Part shown: one piece after another, positions 6,546-13,907 of the stretch | Numbering within the stretch: position 1 is the stretch's first letter | Layout: every line of letters begins with the position of its first letter | Assembly: GCA_028703175.1 (NCBI GenBank) | Contig: JAQVNJ010000145.1 | Span: 1 to 14,923, forward strand | Length of the DNA: 14,923 nt | Origin: JAAYCB01 sp012744395 | GTDB taxonomy: Bacteria; Planctomycetota; Planctomycetia; Pirellulales; Thermoguttaceae | Reading direction: 5' to 3' | Notes under the pieces: model-generated | The model's input: only the letters and a program-made list of their open reading frames with translations | What the model was told of the DNA's origin: nothing | The model's database searches: none | Translations under genes and position numbers: made by a program

Positions 6546-8148
6546 TCGAAGAACGAAGGACTCGGGCGACCCCAGGGGGTCTTCCGAACAACGCGTTTCG
6601 CAGCGCCCCAGTCCAAGCCAGACTCCAGCAAAAGAAGACCAACCCGCGGCGAAGAAGAGACCGCGGCGGCGCAGGCATCGTGCGAAGGGGGCGGCCCCCG
6701 CCGGGAGCGAACCGCCCAAGGCGGAACGATTGCCCGTCGAGAAGACGGCGGAGGCCGGAGCGGCGGGGCCCGCGCAGAAGAAGAGTCGCCGCCGCAAGCC
6801 CAAGGCGGAGCGGCCAGCCGAATCGCCGCCGCCAGCGCGGAAGCCCGCCGAAGGCCCCGCGACGGAGGCCAGGCGGCAGGCCAGAATTCAGCCCGCCAGG
6901 CCGATCCTAAAGCGCTTCGGCGAGATGGTGCTCTCCGAGCCCATGCTGGCCGCTCTCAGCGAGGCCGGCTACGAGGCGCCGACCCCCGTCCAAGCGGGCC
7001 TGATCCCCAAGGCACTCGAAGGACGCGACCTGATGGGGCAAGCGCAGACCGGGACGGGCAAGACCGCCGCCTTCGCGATCCCGCTCCTGGAGAAACTCAC
7101 CGACAAGCCGCGGCAGCGAGACCCCTCGGCGCTGGTCCTGGTGCCGACCCGCGAGTTGGCCGTTCAGGTCCGCGATGAATTCGCCAAGCTGATCGGCAAG
7201 CGGAAGCTCAACGCCGTGGCGGTCTACGGCGGCAAGCCGATCCGCGGCCAGATCGAACACCTCCGCCAAGGGGCCGAGATCGCCGTCGGCACTCCCGGCC
7301 GCGTCCTCGATCTGATCGACCGCCGGGCGCTCAACCTGGGCGCGATCGAGCACGTCGTCCTCGACGAGGCCGACCGCATGCTCGACATTGGATTCCGGCC
7401 CGATATCGAGAAGATCCTCCGCCGCTGCCCCCAATCGCGCCAGACGCTGCTGCTCAGCGCAACCATCCCGCCGCCGGTCAAGCGCTTGGCCGAGCGCTAC
7501 ATGCACGAACCTGAAATGCTGGATTTCTCCCCCAAGGACGTGGCCGTCGAAACGATCGAACAGTTCTACTTCACCGTCGATCCACAGCGGAAGTTCGACT
7601 TGCTGACGCGGCTGATCGAGCGCGAACAGCCCCGTCAGGCGATCGTCTTCTGCCGCACCAAGCGCGGAACCGACCGCGTCGGAGCACGCCTGGCGCGACG
7701 ACTGAACAGCGCCGCCGTGATTCACGGCGACCTGCCCCAGAAACTCCGCGATCGTGTCATGGCCGACTTCCGCGCCGGCAAGGTCCGCTACCTCGTGGCC
7801 ACCGACGTCGTCGGCCGCGGAATCGACGTTACAAGCATCTCGCACATCATCAATTTCGATATCCCCGAGTTCTGCGACGACTACGTGCACCGCGTCGGCC
7901 GCACCGGACGCATGGGGCGCGAAGGCGTGGCCTACACGTTCGTCTCCCCCGAAGAAGGCAATGAACTGACGCGGATCGAAATGCGGATCAATCGGCTGCT
8001 CCAACGCGACGAAATTGCCGGGTTCGACGCCATCGCCAGGCCGGAACCCATCGAAGCCGCCACGGCCGAACCGGCCCAGACGGCCCAGACGGCCAAGCCG
8101 AAACCGGTTTTCGGGCGGCGGACGCGGCGAATCAGGCGAGCGCTGTGA
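6538..8148 (+). CDS. DEAD-box ATP-dependent RNA helicase (RhlE/CsdA-like)
   Basis: This 536-residue protein unwinds RNA duplexes using ATP, in relatives during ribosome assembly and cold adaptation. After a lysine/arginine/alanine/proline-rich tail (about 1-120) comes the helicase core: Q-motif region FGEMVLSEPML and PTPVQ, Walker A AQTGTGKT (169-176), PTRELAVQ, TPGR, DEAD (276-279), SAT (307-309), an RGID motif and HRVGRTGR (451-458). A short basic tail ends the protein. The TTG at 6538 is the best available start, with AGGAA at 6523-6527 about ten bases upstream; the next in-frame ATG begins at the helicase core and would delete the tail. The basic tail probably binds RNA. Family is certain, subfamily and exact N-terminus are not. 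Confidence 0.93.
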   Translation: MPNRRTKDSGDPRGSSEQRVSQRPSPSQTPAKEDQPAAKKRPRRRRHRAKGAAPAGSEPPKAERLPVEKTAEAGAAGPAQKKSRRRKPKAERPAESPPPARKPAEGPATEARRQARIQPARPILKRFGEMVLSEPMLAALSEAGYEAPTPVQAGLIPKALEGRDLMGQAQTGTGKTAAFAIPLLEKLTDKPRQRDPSALVLVPTRELAVQVRDEFAKLIGKRKLNAVAVYGGKPIRGQIEHLRQGAEIAVGTPGRVLDLIDRRALNLGAIEHVVLDEADRMLDIGFRPDIEKILRRCPQSRQTLLLSATIPPPVKRLAERYMHEPEMLDFSPKDVAVETIEQFYFTVDPQRKFDLLTRLIEREQPRQAIVFCRTKRGTDRVGARLARRLNSAAVIHGDLPQKLRDRVMADFRAGKVRYLVATDVVGRGIDVTSISHIINFDIPEFCDDYVHRVGRTGRMGREGVAYTFVSPEEGNELTRIEMRINRLLQRDEIAGFDAIARPEPIEAATAEPAQTAQTAKPKPVFGRRTRRIRRAL

Positions 8149-8168
8149 AGGGCCAATTCCTGAAAGCC

Positions 8169-8199
8169 AAGGTTCAAGATCCAAATTCCCAGGTTCAAA
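8169..8199 (-). repeat. 31-bp dispersed repeat (second family), minus orientation
   Basis: Read on the minus strand this segment starts TTTGAACCT and ends TTGGATCTTGAACCTT, matching 12696-12726 in 27 of 31 positions. Its ends also form inverted repeats with a TTTTGAACCTT at 8265-8275 on the plus strand, so the copy and the palindrome at 8213-8238 lie between complementary arms. Confidence 0.8.
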
Positions 8200-8212
8200 C
8201 CCTCCCTTCCCC

Positions 8213-8238
8213 GGTTCCCAAGCTCCGGCTTGGGAACC
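8213..8238. repeat. Palindromic dispersed repeat, third good copy
   Basis: An 11-bp perfect inverted repeat GGTTCCCAAGC...GCTTGGGAACC with a TCCG loop, differing from the core at 2968-2993 by one base at the centre. The flanking C/G at 8212 and 8239 extend the stem by one pair. It lies between the helicase stop and bioD, directly after a copy of the second repeat family. Confidence 0.9.
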
Positions 8239-8292
8239 GCCTTGACGCTTCGCTGGCCATTGACTTTTGAACCTTACCCCTTGCCCCCCCTT

Positions 8293-9009
8293 ATGGCGCG
8301 ACCACCCTCCGCTGCCGCCTGCCGCGGCCTGTTTATAACCGGCATCGACACGGGGGTCGGCAAGACCTATGTCGCCTCGTTGATTGCCCAAACCCTCCGC
8401 GCGGCGGGCCGTCGCGTGGGCGTTTACAAGCCGGTGGCGAGCGGTTGTCGCCGGGAGGGGGGGGCGATCGTTTCCGACGACGCGACCGCCTTGTGGGAAG
8501 CGGCCGGCCGGCCCGGCACGCTCGACGATGTCTGCCCCCAGCGGTTTCTCGCTCCCTTGGCGCCGCACCTGGCGGCCCGGGCGGAAGGGAGGCAGATCGA
8601 CACCGCGCGGCTCCGCCAGGGAATCGATGTCTGGCGCGCCCGGTCCGATCTCGTCCTGGTCGAGGGGGCCGGCGGGCTGATGTCGCCAATCGGCGACGAA
8701 TACGTGGCCGATCTGGCCGCCGATTTTGGCTATCCGCTGCTGATCGTCGCAGCCAACCGGCTCGGTGCGATCAACCACACGCTCCAGACGTTGATCGCCG
8801 CCGCAAGCTTCCGTGGAGGGCTCGAAGTGGCCGGCATCGTGATCAACCAACCGGACCGCTGGGCGAGCGATCGGAGCCTGAGCACCAACCGTGAGGAGGT
8901 CGCCACGCGCGCCGCCGCGCCGGTGTTGGCCGAAGTGGACTGGCGGCAGCCGGCATTCCGCGAGCAGGTCGATTGGTATGCCCTCGCCGCTGGAACCGAG
9001 CGGCGGTGA
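8293..9009 (+). CDS. bioD: ATP-dependent dethiobiotin synthetase
   Basis: This 238-residue cytoplasmic enzyme closes the ureido ring of dethiobiotin from 7,8-diaminopelargonate, CO2 and ATP, the penultimate step of biotin synthesis. The P-loop TGIDTGVGKT (16-25), VYKPVASG (44-51) and VEGAGGLMSP (starting at 123) are all intact, and the length fits the family. The ATG at 8293 is the first ATG before the P-loop, but only C and T runs lie upstream and no Shine-Dalgarno is visible; an upstream in-frame TTG at 8230 lies inside a repeat and is unlikely. No other biotin gene adjoins it in this window. The nearby repeat cluster occupies its upstream region, so its promoter is not evident. Confidence 0.95.
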   Translation: MARPPSAAACRGLFITGIDTGVGKTYVASLIAQTLRAAGRRVGVYKPVASGCRREGGAIVSDDATALWEAAGRPGTLDDVCPQRFLAPLAPHLAARAEGRQIDTARLRQGIDVWRARSDLVLVEGAGGLMSPIGDEYVADLAADFGYPLLIVAANRLGAINHTLQTLIAAASFRGGLEVAGIVINQPDRWASDRSLSTNREEVATRAAAPVLAEVDWRQPAFREQVDWYALAAGTERR

Positions 9010-9054
9010 GCGGGTTCCGTCCTTCAGCCTTTCATGCCGCCAGGCGGCGCCTCG

Positions 9055-9080
9055 TCTCCCGGGCCTCAGCTTGCGAAACC
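9055..9080. repeat. Strongly decayed copy of the palindromic dispersed repeat
   Basis: The right half CAGCTTGCGAAACC resembles the right arm of the palindrome core with one substitution and one inserted A, and TCCC remains from the left arm. The segment sits in the 199-bp gap between bioD and the channel gene. Homology is probable but not certain because only half of the element is recognisable. Confidence 0.4.
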
Positions 9081-9208
9081 AGGTCGCCCCGGGCAGTCCA
9101 TCGCCGCCCGCCGGGCCAGCCCTTCCCCGGTGGCGTCGTCGAACGGTTGACCGTAAGATGGTCTGTACTGGTCATGCAGCATTCATTACCCCCCGGAAGA
9201 GGTCGGAG

Positions 9209-9928
9209 ATGTTTGAACGCGGCGCGCTTTTCGATGCGTTTGGAACGTTGATTTATGTCTGCCAGGCGATCGTGGCCCTGTGGGGAATCTACTGCGTGAT
9301 CATGGTCTGGCGGCGGATCGCGGAGAAACGCTTCGGCAGCGAGGAGTCTCAGGCCGAATTCCTCGATGAGATCGACCAGCACCTGGCCCAGGGCGAAATC
9401 GACGAGGCGGGCAAGGTCTGCGACGACGATCCCCGCGCGCTCGCCCAGCTTGTGCAACTGGCCTTGCAGAATCGCCAGGCCGGTTATGAGCCCGTGCGAA
9501 GACTCGTCACAATCCGCCTGCAACGCGACGTCCTGGGCGACTTGAACCAGCGACTCCAATGGGTCAACCATTGCATCAAGGTCGCCCCGATGCTCGGCCT
9601 GTTTGGGACCGTCATCGGGATGATGGGCGCATTCGGCAAGCTGGCCAGCTTGGAGCAAGTCTCCCCGGATCGCCTCGCGGCGGACATCAGCCTTGCGCTG
9701 GTGACCACCGCGATCGGTCTTGCCACGGCGATGCCCCTGATGGTCGCGCTGACTTCGGTGAACCTCCGCATCGCCGATTTTCAGGAGTTGGGCGAGTTGG
9801 GGCTGACGCGATTTCTCCAGACGTTCAAGGCGACCTTCGCGCAGGCGGAACCCGAGGCGAGCGAGGCGGCGCGACCCAGGAAAGCGGCCGCCGGCGACAC
9901 GGCATCCGCGCAAGCCGCGGCCCGCTGA
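9209..9928 (+). CDS. MotA/TolQ/ExbB proton channel family protein
   Basis: This 239-residue inner-membrane protein belongs to the family that conducts protons to power transport or envelope processes. Three membrane helices are visible: about 12-34, about 123-143 within the family signature APMLGLFGTVIGMMGAF, and about 160-184 (ALVTTAIGLATAMPLMVAL), with a cytoplasmic domain between helices one and two as in ExbB. The C-terminus is an alanine-rich tail. The ATG at 9209 is preferred because AAGAGG lies at 9197-9202 and the protein then fits the ExbB layout; the frame is open far upstream without homology. ExbB normally needs an ExbD/TolR partner, and none follows: the next gene is convergent. 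It could be called exbB or tolQ only tentatively. Confidence 0.88.
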   Translation: MFERGALFDAFGTLIYVCQAIVALWGIYCVIMVWRRIAEKRFGSEESQAEFLDEIDQHLAQGEIDEAGKVCDDDPRALAQLVQLALQNRQAGYEPVRRLVTIRLQRDVLGDLNQRLQWVNHCIKVAPMLGLFGTVIGMMGAFGKLASLEQVSPDRLAADISLALVTTAIGLATAMPLMVALTSVNLRIADFQELGELGLTRFLQTFKATFAQAEPEASEAARPRKAAAGDTASAQAAAR

Positions 9929-9959
9929 GGCGCCCCCGGGGCCGCCGGCAGAACGCCCC

Positions 9960-10748
9960 TCACTTGGACTTCTTGGGCACTTTGAGCCCCATTTCCGCCA
10001 TCAGCATCTGGATGTCGTCCCACACGTGCCGCTTGGCCGCCGGGTTGCGCAGCACGTAAGCCGGATGATAGGTGCAGAGGACCTTGATGCCCTGATAGTC
10101 CAGAAATCGGCCGCGCAGCTGGCCGATCGGCGTGCTCACGCCCAGCAGGTTCTGAGCGGCCACCGCCCCCAGGCAGCAGATGAACTCCGGCTGGATGATC
10201 GCCAACTGGGCGTCGAGGTGCTCGCGGCAGTTGGCCGCCTCGACGGGGAGCGGGGTGCGATTGCCGGGCGGGCGGCAGCGGAGGATGTTGCAGATGTAAA
10301 CGTCGGACCGCCGGAGCTTCATCCCCTTCTCGATAATGTCGGTGAGCAACATCCCCGCTCGCCCGACAAACGGTTCGCCCTGCCGGTCTTCGTCCGCGCC
10401 CGGCGCTTCCCCGACGAAGACGAGCCGAGCGCTGGGGTTGCCGGCCCCGAAAACCGTCTGTGTGCGACTGGCGGCCAGTTCTCCGCACCGGGTGCAGGCG
10501 GCCACGCGTCTCTCCAGCTCGGCCAAAGCCTCCACGCGGAACGCGGCGGCTGGCGAACTGGTCTTCTGGGCGGTCTTTCTGGGCATTGGCTCGTGCGGCA
10601 AGCGGGAGGATTCGGGGGCGGACACCGCCAGCGCCGGATCGGCCCCCGCCGGGGACTTGGGGAGATGGGTCACTCCGGCTCTCCGCAGGCTCTCGAGTCT
10701 CTGCAAGACCGCTCGCACGGAATACGCGGCGCTGGGCTGTTCGCTCAT
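9960..10748 (-). CDS. Family 4 uracil-DNA glycosylase (iron-sulfur)
   Basis: This 262-residue repair enzyme removes uracil from DNA, starting base-excision repair. Four cysteines for a [4Fe-4S] cluster are present: Cys85 and Cys88 (CTRC), Cys158 (RCRPPGNR) and Cys174. The active-site motif GEAPGADEDRQGEPFVGRAG (113-132) and HPAYVLR (228-234) match family 4. Residues 1-75 form an extension not needed by the catalytic fold; it starts with a predicted helix around 10-24 and continues with a proline/alanine-rich linker. GAGGAG ends five bases upstream of the ATG, which supports this start. The gene converges on the channel gene with only 31 bases between stops, and it diverges from der. Family assignment is firm; the role of the extension is unknown. 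Confidence 0.94.
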   Translation of the reverse strand: MSEQPSAAYSVRAVLQRLESLRRAGVTHLPKSPAGADPALAVSAPESSRLPHEPMPRKTAQKTSSPAAAFRVEALAELERRVAACTRCGELAASRTQTVFGAGNPSARLVFVGEAPGADEDRQGEPFVGRAGMLLTDIIEKGMKLRRSDVYICNILRCRPPGNRTPLPVEAANCREHLDAQLAIIQPEFICCLGAVAAQNLLGVSTPIGQLRGRFLDYQGIKVLCTYHPAYVLRNPAAKRHVWDDIQMLMAEMGLKVPKKSK

Positions 10749-10778
10749 GCGGCTCCTCGGATCGGAAATCTCAGAACC

Positions 10779-10784
10779 AGTATA
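10779..10784 (-). promoter_or_regulatory. Candidate -10 box for the uracil-DNA glycosylase
   Basis: On the minus strand TATACT followed by GG (five of six to TATAAT) lies 30 bases upstream of the ATG, a spacing like that of the TATAAT-GG before peptide deformylase. No convincing -35 element is visible. Confidence 0.4.
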
Positions 10785-10932
10785 ACGGACGCCGCCCCGT
10801 TTGGCAGGTCCCGGCGATCTGTGCCGGTCGCCAGCGGCAGGCCACCGCCGGCGGCCGCCTGGGCGTGCCCAGGGGATGGGACCGGCCGCGGCTTGCGCCG
10901 CCGCGCGGCTATCGGGATTTCGGGTTGCCGTT

Positions 10933-10938
10933 TATGAT
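10933..10938 (+). promoter_or_regulatory. Candidate -10 box for der
   Basis: TATGAT (five of six to TATAAT) lies 67 bases before the preferred der start. It overlaps an in-frame ATG at 10934, which would be an alternative start adding 24 residues without family resemblance. No clear -35 element is visible. Confidence 0.33.
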
Positions 10939-11005
10939 AAACGGTACGCAAGAGATTGCGGCCTTGCGGCCGCAGCGCCGTTTCGCCTCACACCGTCTAC
11001 CGCTC

Positions 11006-12343
11006 ATGGGTATCCCGCAAGTCGCCATCGTCGGCCGGCCCAACGTGGGCAAGTCGAGCCTGTTCAACTGGCTGATCGGCCGGCGACTGGCGATCGTCGA
11101 CTCGGTGGCCGGCGTCACCCGCGACCGCATGATCCAGCCCCTGGAGATCGAGGACCGGCTCGTCGAGTTGATCGACACCGGCGGAATGGGGATCGACGAT
11201 GTCGACAGGTTGACCGACCAGATCGAGGAGCAGATTTCGCTGGCCATCGACGCGGCCGACGTGATTCTGTTCGTCGTCGACACCCGCACCGGTCCCGCGC
11301 CGCTCGACCAGATCGTGGCCAGGCGGCTCCGCGCCGCCGACGCGCCGGTGATCTGCGTGGCCAACAAGACCGACCACGAGGGGCTCCATGCGGCGGCGGA
11401 TGAATTCCGCCGGTTCGGCTGGGAGATGCTCCCGGTCAGCGCCCAGCAGAACCGCGGCAAATCGGCCCTGCTCGAAAAGCTCCTCGAGCTGCTCCCCCCA
11501 CCCGCGGCCGATGAGACCGAGGAAAACCTGCCGGAGATGAAGCTCGCGGTCGTCGGCCGCCGCAACGTGGGCAAGAGCACGTTCATCAACACGCTGGTCG
11601 AGTCCAACCGGCTGATCGTCAGCCAGGTCCCCGGCACGACGCGCGACAGCGTCGACGTGCGGTTCGAGCTCGACGGCAAGACGTTCACCGCCATCGACAC
11701 GCCCGGCTTCCGCCGCCGCAAGAGCATCTCGGGCGACCTGGAGTTCTACGGCAGCAACCGTGCCGAGCGGAGCGTCCGCCGCGCCGACGTGGTGCTGATG
11801 TTCTTCGACGCCGCCGAGGAGGTGAGCAAGGTCGACAAGCAGCTCTGCGACTACATCGCCCAGCACTACAAACCCTGCATCTACGTGGTCAACAAGTGGG
11901 ACCTGATGGCCGATCGCGTGCCGACCCAAGAGTGGGCCGACTACCTCCGCGACACCTTCCGCACGGCGCAGCACGTGCCGATCGCCTTCATCACCGGCCA
12001 GACCGGCAGAAATGCCAAGAAGCTCCTCAACCACGCCCAGATGCTCTACAAGCAGTCGCTCAGCCGCGTTGCCACCGCCGATTTGAACCGCCTCGTCCAG
12101 GCCGCCATCCAGCACAATCCGCCGCCGCTCTTCACCGGCCACCGGCGGGCGAAGATCTACTACGCCTCTCAGGTCGCCACCCAGCCGCCGACGATTGTCC
12201 TGTTCTGCAACAACCCCAAGGCCTTTTCGCCGAACTACCAGCGCTACCTCGTCAGCGTTTTCCGCGACCAACTCCCGTTCGGCGAAGTGCCGATCCGGCT
12301 CTTCTTCCGCCAGCGCGAGGGCAGCGGCGAAAAAGAGTCTTGA
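11006..12343 (+). CDS. der: Ribosome-assembly GTPase Der (EngA)
   Basis: This 445-residue protein has two GTPase domains in a row followed by a KH-like domain, the unique layout of Der, which helps mature the 50S ribosomal subunit. Domain one shows GRPNVGKS (10-17), DTGG (57-60) and NKTD (120-123). Domain two shows GRRNVGKST (184-192), DTPG (231-234) followed by FRRRKSI, and NKWD (296-299). The KH-like part starts around 350. The length is close to B. subtilis Der. The ATG at 11006 places the P-loop at the usual distance from the start, although no good ribosome binding site precedes it; an ATG at 10934 is possible but overlaps a -10-like box. It is essential in most bacteria and stands alone here. 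Confidence 0.97.
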   Translation: MGIPQVAIVGRPNVGKSSLFNWLIGRRLAIVDSVAGVTRDRMIQPLEIEDRLVELIDTGGMGIDDVDRLTDQIEEQISLAIDAADVILFVVDTRTGPAPLDQIVARRLRAADAPVICVANKTDHEGLHAAADEFRRFGWEMLPVSAQQNRGKSALLEKLLELLPPPAADETEENLPEMKLAVVGRRNVGKSTFINTLVESNRLIVSQVPGTTRDSVDVRFELDGKTFTAIDTPGFRRRKSISGDLEFYGSNRAERSVRRADVVLMFFDAAEEVSKVDKQLCDYIAQHYKPCIYVVNKWDLMADRVPTQEWADYLRDTFRTAQHVPIAFITGQTGRNAKKLLNHAQMLYKQSLSRVATADLNRLVQAAIQHNPPPLFTGHRRAKIYYASQVATQPPTIVLFCNNPKAFSPNYQRYLVSVFRDQLPFGEVPIRLFFRQREGSGEKES

Positions 12344-12547
12344 CACCCTTGCTCGAACCGGTGGGCGGCTCGCCAGGCCGCAGCGGCAACCGCGCCAGCC
12401 GCCCTGGACGCGCGTCGGCCCGTCGTGGATCGTTCGCGCAGCGGCTGCCTGCTGCGCCGCGGCCTTCTGGCAAGCGCAACGCGCGGCCGGTCGCGTCGGC
12501 AGAGGGGTTCGCAAGACGAAACCGGCCCACCCATCATTAGGGGGGGA

Positions 12548-12576
12548 TTGACTTGCTCTGTGCGGAGGGCTAGAAA
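12548..12576 (+). promoter_or_regulatory. Candidate promoter upstream of pilT
   Basis: TTGACT (12548-12553, five of six) and TAGAAA (12571-12576, four of six) are 17 bases apart. A transcript from here would carry a leader of about 200 bases containing the second-family repeat and its inverted partner. Confidence 0.35.
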
Positions 12577-12626
12577 GCGGTCGATTTCTGTGAAGGAAAG
12601 CGGCGCGAAGGCGCACAGGGGGGCAC

Positions 12627-12643
12627 GGTTCAAGTTCAATTCC
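12627..12643. repeat. Left arm of an imperfect inverted repeat upstream of pilT
   Basis: GGTTCAAGTTCAATTCC is nearly the reverse complement of the GGAATTTGAACCTTGAAC found at 12692-12709, with small gaps. The first eight bases also pair exactly with CTTGAACC at 12717-12724. The two arms enclose about 50 GC-rich bases and could fold into a long imperfect hairpin. It appears to be a diverged relative of the second repeat family. Confidence 0.55.
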
Positions 12644-12695
12644 CAGTCGCCAAGAGTGGCCGAGGCAGGGCCCGTGGCAGCACCGGGTCCCGGAA

Positions 12696-12726
12696 TTTGA
12701 ACCTTGAACATTGGATCTTGAACCTT
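12696..12726 (+). repeat. 31-bp dispersed repeat (second family), plus orientation
   Basis: This copy starts TTTGAACCT and ends TTGGATCTTGAACCTT, with six variable bases between. It matches the reverse complement of 8169-8199 in 27 of 31 positions. It lies 56 bases ahead of the pilT start. Confidence 0.8.
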
Positions 12727-12782
12727 GCCCAGATTTGGCGATCGAGAGACGGGATCAGTCACGCCCCTGGGGGAGGTCAATC

Positions 12783-13907
12783 ATGCAATTGCCACCGCCC
12801 GAGGTAGAAATCCAGCGACTCCTGGGATTTGTCACTGCCAACGAGGCGTCCGACCTGCACTTGAAGGTCGGCTATCCGCCGACCGTGCGGATCGGCGGAC
12901 ATTTGCGGCGAGTCGATTCGCCGGAGATACCCGATTCGGAGTACGTGGAAAAGATGATGGCGGCCTTGATGCCGCCCGAGAAACGCCAGCAATACGACGA
13001 GCGGGGGAGCGTCGATTTCGCCGCCCGTTCAGAGGGGGGAGACCGTTTTCGGATCAATGCATTTCGCTCGGAAGGCGAGATGCACGCCGCGCTGCGGCGC
13101 GTGCAGAGCCGCATCCCGAATTTTGAGGACCTGCACCTGCCGCCCGTCTATGAAAAGACGATCATGCAGAGCCTCGAGGGCCTCGTCCTGGTCAGCGGGG
13201 TGACCGGCAGCGGCAAGAGCTCGACCTTGGCCGCCATGCTCCGGTTCATCAACGCGCACCGGACCCTGCACGTGATCACGATCGAAGACCCGATCGAGTA
13301 CGCCCTCCAGCCGGACAAGTGCATCATCTCGCAGCGAGAAATCGGCCTCGACGTCGCCAATTTCCCGGACGCCCTCCGATTCGTCGTCCGCCAGGACCCG
13401 GACTGCATCATGATCGGCGAATTGCGGGACAGGGAGACGATGCTCGCGGCGATCCAGGCGGCGGAGACCGGGCACCTGGTGCTCGGCTCGATTCACTGCA
13501 ACAACGCGGAACAGACGTTTTCGCGAATCCTCGAATTCTTCGAACGGCAGGATCACGCCTTCATTCGCTCGTCGCTCGCCAACAGCCTCAAGGCGATCAT
13601 GGTGCAGCGGCTGCTGCCCGGCGTGGCCAAGGGCTCGCGATATCCGGCGACCGAAGTCCTCTTGAACAACTCGATTGTCAAGGACAAGATCGTTCGCGAG
13701 GAGGACGAGGATATCCCGGCGATCCTCCATGCCTGCCGCGAGGAGGGCATGCGGGACTTCATCGAGTCGCTCCACGACCTGGTGCAGAAGGGTTGGATCA
13801 CCCGCGAGGTCGCTCTGGACTACGCGCCCAACCGCGACGCCCTCCAGTCGCGGATGAAAGGCATCGACACGGCCAGCGACGGGCTGATCGGCCGGGTCCG
13901 CGGCTGA
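12783..13907 (+). CDS. pilT: Type IV pilus retraction ATPase PilT
   Basis: This 374-residue secretion-type hexameric ATPase powers pilus retraction at the inner membrane. After the N-terminal domain with SDLHLKVG come Walker A GVTGSGKS (139-146), the Asp box TIEDPIEY (166-173), Walker B DCIMIGELRD (207-216) and the His box ETGHLVLGSIHCNNAE (from 228). The GELRD and His-box forms place it with PilT and related PilU rather than PilB. The length is slightly above the usual 345-370. GGGGGAGG at 12769-12776 marks the ATG at 12783; an ATG at 12711 lies inside a repeat. No other pilus gene flanks it here, although the convergent DUF1559 gene encodes a type usually carrying a pilin-like N-terminus. 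Confidence 0.94.
   Translation: MQLPPPEVEIQRLLGFVTANEASDLHLKVGYPPTVRIGGHLRRVDSPEIPDSEYVEKMMAALMPPEKRQQYDERGSVDFAARSEGGDRFRINAFRSEGEMHAALRRVQSRIPNFEDLHLPPVYEKTIMQSLEGLVLVSGVTGSGKSSTLAAMLRFINAHRTLHVITIEDPIEYALQPDKCIISQREIGLDVANFPDALRFVVRQDPDCIMIGELRDRETMLAAIQAAETGHLVLGSIHCNNAEQTFSRILEFFERQDHAFIRSSLANSLKAIMVQRLLPGVAKGSRYPATEVLLNNSIVKDKIVREEDEDIPAILHACREEGMRDFIESLHDLVQKGWITREVALDYAPNRDALQSRMKGIDTASDGLIGRVRG

Larger units (their letters stand above)
12344..12782. other. 439-bp gene-free interval with repeats
   Basis: No protein gene or recognisable RNA gene is supported here; the open frames are composition-driven and lack ribosome binding sites and family motifs. The first 200 bases are GC-rich without evident structure. 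After that come a promoter-like pair at 12548-12576 and repeat-derived sequence from about 12627 to 12726. Confidence 0.6.

Noticed and set aside
6907..8850. A 647-codon open frame on the minus strand across the helicase and bioD
   Set aside because: It is antisense to two genes with intact family motifs, spans a repeat-bearing intergenic region, and has no recognisable domain. High GC content at codon positions explains the lack of stops.
8891..9208. An upstream extension of the channel protein by 106 codons
   Set aside because: It overlaps the end of bioD, has arginine/proline-rich text without homology, and the ATG at 9209 with its ribosome binding site gives a standard ExbB layout.
10460..11005. 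An upstream extension of der through the uracil-DNA glycosylase region
   Set aside because: It is antisense to the glycosylase and unlike any Der N-terminus; the Der P-loop sits at its normal distance from the ATG at 11006.
10997..12616. A 539-codon open frame on the minus strand across der
   Set aside because: It mirrors der, which has all GTPase motifs, and the translated sequence shows only composition-driven Asp/Glu/Arg/Val-rich text.
12344..12782. A tRNA or small RNA gene in the gap before pilT
   Set aside because: I found no cloverleaf with a matching acceptor stem and T-loop. The only structure is repeat-derived, so no RNA gene can be supported.
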